Origin: Prevotella melaninogenica
GTDB taxonomy: Bacteria > Bacteroidota > Bacteroidia > Bacteroidales > Bacteroidaceae
DNA: 64,000 nucleotides
NCBI RefSeq assembly: GCF_018127965.1
Contig: NZ_CP072350.1
Span: forward strand, 930,001-994,000
Direction: 5' to 3'
A program made the position numbers and the translations under genes. The notes beneath the pieces were generated by a model. It had not been told where the DNA came from. It worked only from the letters and a program-made list of their open reading frames with translations, and ran no database searches. This document shows positions 8,517 to 17,674 of this stretch, piece after piece; position 1 is the first letter of the stretch, and every line of letters begins with the position of its first letter.

Positions 8517-9951
8517 TGAACTTACCGTATATTATCGAAATCTGAATGTTCTTTCCAGTCGATGTGTTTCCCAATAACTTTGTGCTTGAGAGACCCATGT
8601 CGTGGGAAACCTTAGTAATAATTGTTTTCTGAGTGCTGCCTGAACCTTGTGTTACAGTCTGCAATTCAACTGGTACAATTACAACTTTACCCCATGCAGG
8701 CATCGATGTGTTGCGTGAGAAGAGGTTGATAATTCCCGAGATATTGTTGAACACATAGCTATTCGTTGTCTTGTTGTAACTTGCCAAGAACGAAGTCTTG
8801 TTGTCTGGTAGACGGTTGTTCGCAAAGAACGACTGTAGACTATCGGCAGCTACCATAACGACATTCTGTGGTATTCCAAACTGATAATAGGATGTTGTAC
8901 TATTGTTTTCTCGGTAGAGTACAACCTTAGCCGAGTTGATAGAATCGTTTGTATGTCCTGCCATAATGTCAGATACAGGGAGCGTTAACTTTGTGAACAA
9001 GCCTGCTGGAGTCTTAAGATAAGTATGACCAGACTCACTTGCTAACTGCTGTAACTTAGTATTGTCGTTAGAGAAGTTTGTCAACTGAAGGACCTCTTCA
9101 GTACTTACAAAGTTGGTTGATATCTCTGATACCTTGCCATTCTGCTTGTTCTTGAAGTAGATATTCAACTGTGCAATCTGTATATGTGCCATAGAACCAG
9201 AGCCACCATCAACCTTGAAGTAGAATCCTGGACATATTTCATGCAAGAAACGATAAGGATTACGGAATGCAGCAGGGTTCTGCTGATACTTGCGAAGCAG
9301 GTAAGTTCCGTAGTTGTTATATGTAACACCGCTCTTATCCTTATACTGTTTGTTTAGACGAACAATGATGTTACGGTTATAATTTCTTCCATTTCGGATG
9401 CTATCAGATTCTGTATAGTCTGCCAGTGTGAATGAACGTTTCTCCGCAATGCCACCCTGTGCAGCTGGACGAATATAGCCTTTTGCTTCTGGATCGAAGT
9501 TAGAGTAGTAGGTTACTCCTTCCTCAACAGGCTTTGAAAGTTCGTATGCTGTCAGCTTCATTTGGCTCAGAGAATCGCCGTAGTAGGTGCTGTAATACAG
9601 TCTTACATCACATGAATCAGCTATAATCTCATTGTTTGCATCGCGACTCATGATAGAGTCCTTTGCTGGCAACTCAAAATTACTAAGCACATGGAACTGA
9701 GACATCAGGTTACCTGTAACAGTTGTATTTGTTTCAGGGTCAACCATTCTGCCCAAATATCCAGTTGAAGAACGTGCTATAACACTGCCAGCAACCATTG
9801 TTTCAGAAGCTACGCTGAAGGTGTCTGCCTTTATAGAAAGTTTGTCGCCATTGTCGATAAGTGAGCCTCCAAGGGTATCTGTAGTATCATCACATGATAC
9901 CATTCCGATACAAGCTGCAAGCATACAGGCTGCAATGAATTTCTTTCTCAT
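8506..9951 (-). CDS. DUF4270 family lipoprotein
   Basis: This is a 481-residue exported lipoprotein. The signal peptide ends in a lipobox-like GMVSC with Cys20, followed by the acidic DDTTDTLGGSLID typical of DUF4270 proteins. The body is beta-rich, with segments predicted to resemble adhesin or carbohydrate-binding folds; no catalytic motif is seen. It lies 33 bp after the short starch synthase gene and overlaps the 43-aa ORF. This gene order (starch synthase, DUF4270) recurs in Bacteroidales by my recollection, although a functional link to glycogen is unproven. Confidence 0.85.
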   Translation of the reverse strand: MRKKFIAACMLAACIGMVSCDDTTDTLGGSLIDNGDKLSIKADTFSVASETMVAGSVIARSSTGYLGRMVDPETNTTVTGNLMSQFHVLSNFELPAKDSIMSRDANNEIIADSCDVRLYYSTYYGDSLSQMKLTAYELSKPVEEGVTYYSNFDPEAKGYIRPAAQGGIAEKRSFTLADYTESDSIRNGRNYNRNIIVRLNKQYKDKSGVTYNNYGTYLLRKYQQNPAAFRNPYRFLHEICPGFYFKVDGGSGSMAHIQIAQLNIYFKNKQNGKVSEISTNFVSTEEVLQLTNFSNDNTKLQQLASESGHTYLKTPAGLFTKLTLPVSDIMAGHTNDSINSAKVVLYRENNSTTSYYQFGIPQNVVMVAADSLQSFFANNRLPDNKTSFLASYNKTTNSYVFNNISGIINLFSRNTSMPAWGKVVIVPVELQTVTQGSGSTQKTIITKVSHDMGLSSTKLLGNTSTGKNIQISIIYGKFNGR

Positions 9952-9984
9952 TTAGAATATCTTAATTGTATGAATCTAAGTGTA

Positions 9985-10794
9985 TCAGAACAATTTATTA
10001 TAAAATTCTGAATACTTCTCCTTTAGTTCAGCATCATCGATAGCATGTTCCAAAAGCTGCTTATCGTGAGTCTTAGCATAGTTGATAAGATTAGCGTGAG
10101 CTTTGTCGCTGGTACCAATGACACCGTCTGAATAGTCGATAGCCAGTTTACCTAACTCCATGAAATCGAAGTCGTCACCATAGTTCTTCAAGTGTTTAGC
10201 TTTCGCCTCACGGAACTCAAGACAATGCTTAAAGTTCGTTCCCAAGCTGTCTTGTGGCTGTTCTGCGAAGAGTGAAGTCACAACCTTTGAATTGGCAAAC
10301 TGTGGCTCATCTTTGTAGGCAGTCTTTACATAGAATGGGATAACAGAAGACATCCAACCCTGGCAATGAATTACATCAGGAGCCCATCTTAGCTTCTTTA
10401 CTGTCTCCAATACGCCTCTTGCAAAGAAGATAGCACGCTCGCCGTTGTCAGGATAGTCGTTGCCCAATTCGTCCTTTGTCATTGCAGGACGCTTTTGGAA
10501 ATAATCTTCATTATCAATGAAATAAACCTGTATACGTGTCTGCGGAATACTTGCCACCTTGATAATCAATGGATGGTCGGTATCGTCTATAATCAAGTTC
10601 ATACCTGAAAGGCGAATAACCTCGTGCAACTGCCCTCTACGTTCGTTTATATTTCCCCATCTTGGCATGAATGTACGGATCTCAAATCCAGCTTCTTGCA
10701 TGATGTGTGGCATTTCTGAGCCATAGAAAGACATCTCTGTCTCAGGCACATATGGCATGATTTCTTGATTAACAAATAATACTTTTTTTCCCAT
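9985..10794 (-). CDS. Short glycogen/starch synthase-like protein (GT5 N-terminal domain only)
   Basis: The protein is 269 residues. It begins KKVLFVNQEIMPYVPETEM and contains PDVIHCQGWMSS, matching the N-terminal Rossmann domain of GT5 glycogen synthases. A full GlgA has about 480 residues, and the C-terminal nucleotide-sugar-binding domain is absent. The KxGGL loop of classical GlgA is replaced by ETEMSFYGSEMP. Stand-alone proteins of this size are common in Bacteroidales, so this is a family form rather than a truncation here. Catalytic activity alone is doubtful. It is first in an operon with DUF4270, with a promoter at 10880-10887. Confidence 0.8.
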   Translation of the reverse strand: MGKKVLFVNQEIMPYVPETEMSFYGSEMPHIMQEAGFEIRTFMPRWGNINERRGQLHEVIRLSGMNLIIDDTDHPLIIKVASIPQTRIQVYFIDNEDYFQKRPAMTKDELGNDYPDNGERAIFFARGVLETVKKLRWAPDVIHCQGWMSSVIPFYVKTAYKDEPQFANSKVVTSLFAEQPQDSLGTNFKHCLEFREAKAKHLKNYGDDFDFMELGKLAIDYSDGVIGTSDKAHANLINYAKTHDKQLLEHAIDDAELKEKYSEFYNKLF

Positions 10795-10879
10795 TCTTTA
10801 TGTTAGAATTTTTGTTTCTGCAACTATTGCAAGCAAACGCATAGAATGTTAGTCTTTTCTGGGCGCAGCTTATCTTCTG

Positions 10880-10887
10880 CAAAGGTA
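10880..10887 (-). promoter_or_regulatory. -7 promoter element for the starch synthase operon
   Basis: The reverse strand reads TACCTTTG (TAnnTTTG), giving a leader of roughly 80 nt. Confidence 0.6.
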
Positions 10888-11023
10888 CGAAAAAAAAATG
10901 AGATAACTCCTGCTTTCGGCTGAAAACAAATAAAAAGTAGGGCATGTTGAGATTATTTAATTAAAATCTCGTCTATTTAATTATTTTGTTGTTACTTTGC
11001 ATCGATTTTAATTTTAGAGACTG

Positions 11024-11875
11024 ATGAAAGTTATCCAAAAGATTGTTGAACTTCAGAACGAACTTTTCTCTTGTCGCAAGGAAAACAAAACTATTGGATT
11101 AGTTCCTACGATGGGTGCGTTGCATGATGGTCATGCGTCACTTGTGAAACAAAGCGTCAAGGAGAATGATATAACAGTCGTTTCTGTTTTTCTTAATCCT
11201 ACCCAGTTTAATGATAAGGGAGATTTAGAACGTTATCCTCGCACATTAGAGGCTGATTGTAAGCTTATTGAAGCTTGTGGAGCAGACTATGTCTTTGCCC
11301 CATCTGTTGAAGAAATCTACCCCAAACCAGATAATCGTCAATACGAGTTTCCACCACAATCTACAGTGATGGAGGGTGCAAAACGCCCTGGTCATTTCAA
11401 TGGTGTTTGCCAAGTTGTCAGCAGATTATTCTATATTGTTCATCCAGACAAAGCCTATTTTGGTGAGAAAGATTGGCAGCAGATAGCTGTTATCAAACGT
11501 CTTGTTGACTTCATTGGCATGAAGGACGAAATAACGATAGTGGAGTGTCCAATTATACGTGATGCGGATGGTTTGGCTATGAGTTCACGCAATATGCTAT
11601 TGACAGCCGACGAGCGTGCTATAGCACCGAAGATCTACGAGGCATTAAGTCAAAGTGTAGCGTTCTCTAAGACCCATACTGTAGCAGAAACACGTGAAAA
11701 AGTCATTGCCGATATCAATGCAGTAGACGGACTTGAGGTAGAATATTTTGAGATTGTAGATGGCAACACGCTTCTTGAAGTAAATACATGGGAAGCGTAT
11801 GTTGTAGGTTGTATTACTGTTTATTGTGGCCATACGCCTATCCGACTTATTGACCACATAAAATACAGAGGATAA
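11024..11875 (+). CDS. panC: Pantothenate synthetase (pantoate-beta-alanine ligase)
   Basis: The enzyme joins pantoate to beta-alanine with ATP, the last step of vitamin B5 synthesis. Length (283) is normal. Visible motifs are [14 protein letters not shown] (HxGH-type adenylation site), FLNPTQF, the KDWQQ segment, and the KMSKS-like AMSSRN. It sits 9 bp before panD, which makes the beta-alanine co-substrate, so the two form an operon. Upstream is a near-consensus TTACTTTG box and a GAGATT/AATCTC inverted repeat (10951-10972). Confidence 0.97.
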   Translation: MKVIQKIVELQNELFSCRKENKTIGLVPTMGALHDGHASLVKQSVKENDITVVSVFLNPTQFNDKGDLERYPRTLEADCKLIEACGADYVFAPSVEEIYPKPDNRQYEFPPQSTVMEGAKRPGHFNGVCQVVSRLFYIVHPDKAYFGEKDWQQIAVIKRLVDFIGMKDEITIVECPIIRDADGLAMSSRNMLLTADERAIAPKIYEALSQSVAFSKTHTVAETREKVIADINAVDGLEVEYFEIVDGNTLLEVNTWEAYVVGCITVYCGHTPIRLIDHIKYRG

Positions 11876-11884
11876 TAAGAAAAG

Positions 11885-12229
11885 ATGCAGATAGAAGTAT
11901 TAAAAAGTAAGTTGCACTGTGCTACTGTCACAGAGGCAAATCTTCATTATATGGGTAGTATTACTATTGATGAAGACTTGTTGGATGCTGCTAATATGAT
12001 AGCAGGTGAGAAGGTTCAAATTGTGAATAACAATAATGGTGAACGCTTTGAGACCTATATTATTAAGGGAGAAAGAGGCTCTGGCTGTATCTGCCTTAAT
12101 GGTGCAGCAGCTCGCAAGGTTGTAGTAGGGGATGAGGTAATTATCATCTCTTATGCATTGATGGATTTTGAAGAAGCAAAAACCTTCAAGCCTTCAATTG
12201 TATTTCCAAAGGAAGGCAACAAGTTATAA
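11885..12229 (+). CDS. panD: Aspartate 1-decarboxylase precursor
   Basis: This pyruvoyl-dependent enzyme makes beta-alanine from aspartate. The 114-residue proenzyme has the self-cleavage site Gly24-Ser25 (in YMGSITID); Ser25 becomes the pyruvoyl group. Tyr57-region [12 protein letters not shown] and the NGAAAR motif are as in the family. It is co-transcribed with panC (9 bp gap). Confidence 0.97.
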   Translation: MQIEVLKSKLHCATVTEANLHYMGSITIDEDLLDAANMIAGEKVQIVNNNNGERFETYIIKGERGSGCICLNGAAARKVVVGDEVIIISYALMDFEEAKTFKPSIVFPKEGNKL

Positions 12230-12309
12230 ACAGATAGAAAAGGGTATCAGTCAGAGGATAAACCCTTTGGCTTTGTAAGTGTAGGACGTATCGTCCTTAC
12301 TGTTATAAG

Positions 12310-12427
12310 CACACAATCACATTTCTTCTTTCAATGTAAGGCAAGGAGATTATTTATTAATAAGGTGTAACTCAATAATAGATATTCCTCTTTCCTACTT
12401 GGAAAAGGAAATGTTATTGTGTGTTTT
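12310..12427 (+). terminator. Long structured region, probable terminator after panD
   Basis: CACACAATcACATTTC (12310-12325) pairs with GAAATGTtATTGTGTG (12407-12422), followed by TTTTT. The ~80-base loop contains a smaller hairpin around TTTCC/GGAAA. The region 12230-12542 holds no gene. Confidence 0.45.
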
Positions 12428-12458
12428 TCTATGTCCTATATTTTGATGTACTATTATC

Positions 12459-12493
12459 AAAAAAGCGAGGGTATGTTGTAATGACACACCCTC
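12459..12493 (-). terminator. Intrinsic terminator after the biotin carrier gene
   Basis: On the minus strand GAGGGTGTGT and ACATACCCTC form the stem, followed by GCTTTTTTG, about 50 bp after the carrier stop codon. Confidence 0.8.
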
Positions 12494-12542
12494 TTAAGAA
12501 AATGATAATAGCATCAGTGACGAATGTCAACTGATAGCAGAA

Positions 12543-12968
12543 TTATTCAATAACAACCAATGGGTCGTCCTCAAGCACAGCCTGACCGACCTTCACAGCA
12601 ATAGCAGTTACCTTGCCATCCTTCTCAGCTTCGATGTTGTTCTGCATCTTCATAGCCTCGAGGACAACAACAGTATCACCAGCCTTTACCTCCTGACCAA
12701 CAGTCACCTCAACAGATGTGATGGTTCCTGGAAGTGGAGCCTTAACAGCTGCAGAACTGTTGATAGCAACAGCAGGAGTAGCCTCCTCACTTGCCTCAGC
12801 AGCAGCTGGCTTACCAAGCTCAACCTTCTTCTCTGGTTCAGCAGGCTGCTCCATTTGTACTGCATACTGCTCGCCGTTGACAGATACTTCTGCAACATTC
12901 TCAGCATTAATCTCACCAATCTCGACTTTATATTCCTTGCCGTCGATAGTATATTTGAATTCTTTCAT
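12543..12968 (-). CDS. Biotin carboxyl carrier protein of an acyl-CoA decarboxylase/carboxylase
   Basis: The protein has 141 residues. An N-terminal domain (FKYTIDGKEYKVEI) is followed by a Pro/Ala/Glu-rich linker (about 45-75) and a C-terminal biotinyl domain. That domain carries the EAMKM motif, whose Lys is biotinylated. It carries CO2 between the carboxyltransferase (mmdA homologue) and its partner. It is last in a three-gene minus-strand cluster, 9 bp after the 49-aa gene. In most Bacteroidales a membrane beta subunit gene follows; here a terminator follows instead. Confidence 0.93.
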   Translation of the reverse strand: MKEFKYTIDGKEYKVEIGEINAENVAEVSVNGEQYAVQMEQPAEPEKKVELGKPAAAEASEEATPAVAINSSAAVKAPLPGTITSVEVTVGQEVKAGDTVVVLEAMKMQNNIEAEKDGKVTAIAVKVGQAVLEDDPLVVIE

Positions 12969-12977
12969 TGTTGTCTA

Positions 12978-13127
12978 TTATGGTTTCTTTGTCATTATCT
13001 CGAACTTAGCATCCCACATTGTTTGCTTTGGCAGAATAGTGATAAAGCCTGGTTCGTTATCGTGAACATTGTTTCCGGCAAACTCATAGAGTGCCATTGC
13101 AATAGCTGCATATACGTTCTTATCCAT
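12978..13127 (-). CDS. MmdE/OadG-C-terminus-like small decarboxylase subunit (49 aa)
   Basis: The short gene lies between the carboxyltransferase gene (17 bp) and the biotin carrier gene (9 bp). Its 49-residue product starts MDKNVYAAIAMALYEFAG and ends with a W-containing basic segment. This resembles the C-terminal assembly segment of sodium-pump decarboxylase delta/epsilon subunits (such as Veillonella MmdD/MmdE), where an AAI-A helix is followed by a Trp motif. There is no transmembrane helix, unlike full OadG/MmdD. Its role would be to hold the carboxyltransferase in the complex; this is inference from position and a weak motif match. Confidence 0.65.
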   Translation of the reverse strand: MDKNVYAAIAMALYEFAGNNVHDNEPGFITILPKQTMWDAKFEIMTKKP

Positions 13128-13144
13128 AGTCGCGTGCCTCCTTA

Positions 13145-14710
13145 TTACATTGGCATACAGCCATGCTTCTTAGCTGGTAAGTCTTGCTTCTTATGAGCCA
13201 ACTGAGCCAAGCCACGGCAGATGCGGAAACGAGTGTTACGTGGCTCAATAACATCATCGATGTAGCCGAACTGAGCAGCCTGATATGGATTAGCAAACTT
13301 CTCTGAGTACTCCTCTTCCTTTTCAGCAAGGAACTGCTTAACGTCGCCACCCTGCTCTTTAACTTCCTTAGCTTCTCTACCACAGAGAACGGCAACAGCA
13401 CCAGATGCACCCATAACGGCAATCTCTGCGCTTGGCCATGCAAAGTTGAGGTCAGAACGGAGCTGCTTACAACCCATAACGATATGTGAACCACCATAGC
13501 TCTTACGCAGTGTGATAGTAATCTTTGGAACTGTAGCCTCACCGTAAGCATAGAGCAACTGTGCACCATGAAGGATTACAGCGTTATACTCCTGACCAGT
13601 ACCTGGGAGGAAACCTGGTACGTCAACAAGTGAAACGATTGGAATATTGAAAGCATCGCAGAAACGAACGAAGCGCGCACCCTTACGGCTTGCGTTGGTA
13701 TCTAATACTCCGGCATATGCTGATGGCTGGTTAGCTACGATACCAACACTCTGACCATTGAAACGAGCGAAACCAGTGATGATGTTCTTAGCAAACTTTG
13801 GCTGAACCTCGAAGAACTCTCCGTTGTCAGTTACAGCCTGAATTACCTTGTACATATCGTATGCCTGGTTTGGATCGTCTGGGATAATCTCGTTCAAGAG
13901 GTCTTCCTTGCGGTCGATAGGGTCGGTGCACTCTACACGTGGTGCTTCCTCACGGTTGTTTGAAGGAATGTAAGAAAGGAGCTTCTTGATAAGGTCCATT
14001 GCCTCTTCCTCAGTCTTAGCTGTGAAACTTGTTACACCGCTCTTTGAAGCGTGAACGCTTGCACCACCAAGGTGTTCTGCGTCGATATCTTCACCAGTTA
14101 CGGTCTTAACAACCTTAGGACCAGTCAAGAACATGTAACTTGTCTGCTCCTTCATGATGATGAAGTCTGTCAATGCTGGAGAGTAAACTGCACCACCGGC
14201 ACATGGACCAAGGATGCTTGAGATCTGTGGGATAACACCAGAAGCGAGGATATTACGCTCGAAGATTTCGCCGTAACCTGCCAAAGCAGAGATACCCTCC
14301 TGGATACGTGCGCCACCAGAGTCGTTCATACAGATGACTGGTGCACCGTTGGTCATAGCCATATCCATTACCTTGCAGATTTTCTGAGCCATTGTTTCAG
14401 AAAGTGAACCTCCGTTTACGGTGAAGTCCTGCGCATAGAGGTAGACGAGACGACCGTCGATAGTTGCTGAACCAGCAACAACACCATCACCGAGGTACTG
14501 CTTCTTCTCCATACCGAAGTTATGACAACGATGGAGTTTGAACATATCGTATTCCTCGAAGCTGCCTTTGTCAACCAGCATTTCAATACGCTCACGTGCA
14601 GTATACTTTCCGCGCTCATGCTGCTTGTCGATGGCTTTCTGACCACCACCTAAGCGTGCTAACTCGCGCTTCTCCACGAGTGCCTTGATCTTTTCTGTTT
14701 GCTTACTCAT
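13145..14710 (-). CDS. mmdA: Acyl-CoA carboxyltransferase subunit (methylmalonyl-CoA decarboxylase alpha/propionyl-CoA carboxylase beta type)
   Basis: This is a 521-residue protein with the two crotonase-like domains of biotin-dependent carboxyltransferases. The N-terminal acyl-CoA site includes NDSGGARIQEG and GPCAGGAVYSPALTDF. The C-terminal site includes VDVPGFLPGTGQE and SYGGSHIVMG. It transfers the carboxyl group of (S)-methylmalonyl-CoA to biotin, or the reverse. The following small-subunit and carrier genes indicate the succinate-to-propionate decarboxylase pathway. Neither methylmalonyl-CoA epimerase nor the membrane beta subunit is adjacent, so the complex must be completed elsewhere or this is a soluble carboxylase. 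Confidence 0.92.
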   Translation of the reverse strand: MSKQTEKIKALVEKRELARLGGGQKAIDKQHERGKYTARERIEMLVDKGSFEEYDMFKLHRCHNFGMEKKQYLGDGVVAGSATIDGRLVYLYAQDFTVNGGSLSETMAQKICKVMDMAMTNGAPVICMNDSGGARIQEGISALAGYGEIFERNILASGVIPQISSILGPCAGGAVYSPALTDFIIMKEQTSYMFLTGPKVVKTVTGEDIDAEHLGGASVHASKSGVTSFTAKTEEEAMDLIKKLLSYIPSNNREEAPRVECTDPIDRKEDLLNEIIPDDPNQAYDMYKVIQAVTDNGEFFEVQPKFAKNIITGFARFNGQSVGIVANQPSAYAGVLDTNASRKGARFVRFCDAFNIPIVSLVDVPGFLPGTGQEYNAVILHGAQLLYAYGEATVPKITITLRKSYGGSHIVMGCKQLRSDLNFAWPSAEIAVMGASGAVAVLCGREAKEVKEQGGDVKQFLAEKEEEYSEKFANPYQAAQFGYIDDVIEPRNTRFRICRGLAQLAHKKQDLPAKKHGCMPM

Positions 14711-14824
14711 AATTTGAATTTATTTTCTTATTTATAGCTTCTTAATAAATTATTTTTTATCATCTGTTTCTTCCTGCCCATCTACTTTGTAGGAGCAAAA
14801 AGGCTCTTATTACAGAATCAAATG

Positions 14825-14832
14825 CAAAATTA
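14825..14832 (-). promoter_or_regulatory. -7 promoter element for the mmdA cluster
   Basis: The reverse strand reads TAATTTTG, about 115 bp upstream of the mmdA start, leaving a long AT-rich leader. Confidence 0.55.
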
Positions 14833-15055
14833 CTAAAAAGGTGGAGATAGTTATCTTCACCTCTTTAAATATTGTTAAGGTTTTAGGTTTAATGACTTCT
14901 ATTTCTATCTAATAACTTTGGTTTGTTGGAGAAAGTTTAGGTTTAATAGTCAAGAATTATGTGTTACAAACTCTTATGATAGTGATCAATCGCGATAAAG
15001 AATAAATTATTTTAGTAGGATGTTCAAACGCAAGTAATACATTACTATTTTTGCT

Positions 15056-15236
15056 ACTTTGTAATAAAAAATCAAACATCGAAAACTTAAAGATGCTCTT
15101 TTGGCTTCTAAAAGATGTCCAATTGAATTGCAAAAGGTGCCCTTTTGGAGTCTTACTAACGCCCTTTTGAAGTCCAATTAATCACATTTATAAAATTAGT
15201 TTTGTAACTCGTTGTGCATTAGTAAGTTATAAAATC
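15056..15236 (+). repeat. ~180-bp phased-palindrome element, copy B
   Basis: Head ACTTTGTAATAAAAAATCA (15056-15074); units at 15089-15109, 15110-15131, 15132-15154, 15155-15175 and 15176-15197 (21, 22, 23, 21, 22 bp); cap from 15200 (TTTTGTAACTCGTTG... ending TTATAAAATC). It is the closest relative of copy C, with the same unit-length series. Confidence 0.85.
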
Positions 15237-15415
15237 CGTTTGAAAGCACATGTTTTGAGGAAATTCTGGGTTTTTTCTTCTTGCTTTTGTTATAATATTT
15301 CAATCTCGTTAGGTTGTTGTTTTATAACTTATTTGGATGTTATCTTTATTTTGTTAGGTATCTTCTGAAATAAGATTATTCTTTGTTTTTAACCCTGTTA
15401 TCTCCTTAATGATAA

Positions 15416-15453
15416 AAAAAGGAGTTATGATTTTTGTTTCATAACTCCTTTTT
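15416..15453 (-). terminator. Intrinsic terminator after ygiQ
   Basis: The arms AAAAAGGAGTTATGA and TCATAACTCCTTTTT form a long stem just downstream of the ygiQ stop codon at 15461; it is T-rich on both strands. Confidence 0.85.
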
Positions 15454-15460
15454 CATAACT

Positions 15461-17464
15461 TTATTTTTGTCTGCGACGATGGTTACCAGAAAAGTTTGGG
15501 TTGAAACTCTTTGGCTGTTTACCATTTTGCTTAGCAGATTTTCTACGATTCTCTGTTGGTTTTTCCTCTCTTCCCTTCCGTTTTTTGTTTGGAATGTCGG
15601 GAGTACTTCCAATTGCCTTAGGATCATAAACCGCACGTGGGTGTCGCTTCGGAACATTGTCATAGAGCTTAGCAATCAAGTCACTACGTCCAATGCGGTG
15701 AAGCTCTCGCTCAATATCTCGTCGTGCTTCAGGCTTATACCAGAAGAAGAATTGACGCTGTGCAAGTTTCTCCTTTGGTGTCTTTGCTGAGAAGATTGGT
15801 TCGAGTGTGTAAGGATCATACCCCGTGTACCATGCCTCTGTAGAAACAGTCATTGGGGTAGGGGTGAAGTCCTGCACTTGTTCCAAGTGGAAGTCAAGGT
15901 CTTTTGTCAGTACCGCCAACTCTGCCATATCCTCTTCCTGGCAGCCAGGATGAGACGATATGAAGTAAGGAATAATCTGCTGTCGCATATTCTCCTCACG
16001 GTTGATGCGGTCAAAAATCTTCTTGAATGCATAGAATTGTTGGAACGAAGGTTTACGCATCAGATTTAGAACGCGGTCTGAAGTATGCTCTGGTGCAACC
16101 TTCAATCGTCCACTCACATGTCGTGTTATCAACTCACGAGTATATTGTCTGGCAGCTTCATTACTCTTTTCGTCCTTACTCTTGTGCAGAAGTAGGTCAT
16201 AACGTACACCAGAACCGATAAAACTCTTCTTGATTCCTGGTAGTTCATCGACAGCATGATAGATTTCAAGCAGTTTAGTGTGGTCGGTTTCAAGGTTAGG
16301 ACATATCTCTGGATTCACACAGCTCGGTCGTTTGCAATGCTCGCAAGCCTTCTGGTTCTTACCTGCCATACCATACATATTAGCTGATGGACCACCGAGG
16401 TCGGAGAGATAACCTTTGAAGTCGGGCATCTGTATAACCTGCTTTACTTCCTTTAAGATACTCTCTTTCGAGCGACAGCTAATAAACTTACCCTGATGTG
16501 CAGAAATAGTACAGAATGAACAGCCACCAAAGCATCCGCGATGAATGTTCACACTGTGCTTAATCATCTCATAGGCAGGGATAGTCTTACCACGATACTT
16601 CGGATGTGGCTCGCGTGTATATGGTAGGTCGTAGGCTGCATCTACCTCCTCTGTTGTCATGGTAGGATAGGGTGGATTAACAACGGCATAAACATTGTCA
16701 ACAGCCTGCAGAATACGTTGTGCGTGCTTCTTGTTTGACTCTTCTTCTATATGTTTGAAGTTTTCTGCTTGATATTTTTTGTTGTGTAAGCAAGACTCGT
16801 GGGAATGAAGTACAATATCACTCTCTTTTATTCCGTCAGGAATCTCTGATTCTTTACAAAGATATACGGTCTGTGGAATATGCTTCAAGTCTTTAATGTT
16901 AGCACCATTTTCCAACTCTTGTGCTATGCTAACCACCTGTTTTTCGCCCATACCATAGATAATCATGTCGGCACGTGCATCGCAGAGAATGGACTTACGA
17001 ACACAATCTTTCCAATAGTCGTAATGAGTAAGACGACGTAATGAAGCCTCGATGCCGCCTAAGACGATAGGAACATCGGGATAGAGCTGTCTGAGGATAT
17101 TAGAGTAAACAATGCTTGGATACTCTGGGCGCAGGTTGGGTCTGCCATCAGGTGAATAGGCATCGTCTGATCGTAGACGACGATTGGCAGTGTATTTGTT
17201 CACCATCGAGTCCATTGCGCCGGGTGAGATACCAAAGTAGAGACGTGGACGGCCTAATTTTTTGAAGTCTCGGAAGTCGCCATGCCAGTCAGGTTGTGGA
17301 ACGATAGCCACCTTATAGCCAGCTGCCTCAAGTGTTCTACCAATGACAGCAGCACCAAAAGCAGGATGGTCTATATAGGCATCACCCGAAAAGAGGATAA
17401 TGTCTAACTGATCCCACCCACGGAGTTCTACCTCCTTCTTTGTGGTAGGGAGGAAGTCTGTCAA
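15461..17464 (-). CDS. YgiQ family radical SAM protein (5' end uncertain)
   Basis: This is a 667-residue protein. After LPTTKKEVELRGWDQLDIIL comes a B12-binding-like N-terminal region, then the radical SAM cluster motif CFGGCSFC, and a basic low-complexity tail (about 610-667). YgiQ proteins are [4Fe-4S]/SAM enzymes of unknown substrate. The frame has only a TTG start at 17464, yet it stays open 32 codons further upstream without ATG or GTG, and that extension looks coding. One extra A in the A5 run near 17550 would join it to a TTG-initiated frame beginning SSQKENRRPASSIK. The true start therefore probably lies near 17590, behind a frameshift or base undercall. Confidence 0.85.
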   Translation of the reverse strand: MTDFLPTTKKEVELRGWDQLDIILFSGDAYIDHPAFGAAVIGRTLEAAGYKVAIVPQPDWHGDFRDFKKLGRPRLYFGISPGAMDSMVNKYTANRRLRSDDAYSPDGRPNLRPEYPSIVYSNILRQLYPDVPIVLGGIEASLRRLTHYDYWKDCVRKSILCDARADMIIYGMGEKQVVSIAQELENGANIKDLKHIPQTVYLCKESEIPDGIKESDIVLHSHESCLHNKKYQAENFKHIEEESNKKHAQRILQAVDNVYAVVNPPYPTMTTEEVDAAYDLPYTREPHPKYRGKTIPAYEMIKHSVNIHRGCFGGCSFCTISAHQGKFISCRSKESILKEVKQVIQMPDFKGYLSDLGGPSANMYGMAGKNQKACEHCKRPSCVNPEICPNLETDHTKLLEIYHAVDELPGIKKSFIGSGVRYDLLLHKSKDEKSNEAARQYTRELITRHVSGRLKVAPEHTSDRVLNLMRKPSFQQFYAFKKIFDRINREENMRQQIIPYFISSHPGCQEEDMAELAVLTKDLDFHLEQVQDFTPTPMTVSTEAWYTGYDPYTLEPIFSAKTPKEKLAQRQFFFWYKPEARRDIERELHRIGRSDLIAKLYDNVPKRHPRAVYDPKAIGSTPDIPNKKRKGREEKPTENRRKSAKQNGKQPKSFNPNFSGNHRRRQK

Positions 17465-17674
17465 CTGAAATCTTGAAGGTCTTGTGGTTTTTGCTTCATT
17501 CTTAACAGCAGCCTCTCTATCTTGTCGCTGTGTAGGTGTTGTCTTTTTATGCTGCTTGCAGGTCTTCTATTTTCTTTTTGTGAACTCAAATGTTTTTGTT
17601 TTTAAATGAATTTCTTTTTAAGTATGTTACTTGTTTTCAAGAAATTGAACTTTACTATTATTCCTTCTTTATGA

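Larger units (their letters stand above)
14711..15460. other. 750-bp spacer between mmdA and ygiQ
   Basis: The spacer holds the mmdA promoter element (CAAAATTA at 14825-14832, reverse TAATTTTG), repeat element copy B (15056-15236) and the ygiQ terminator (15416-15453). I see no gene in the remainder. Confidence 0.7.
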
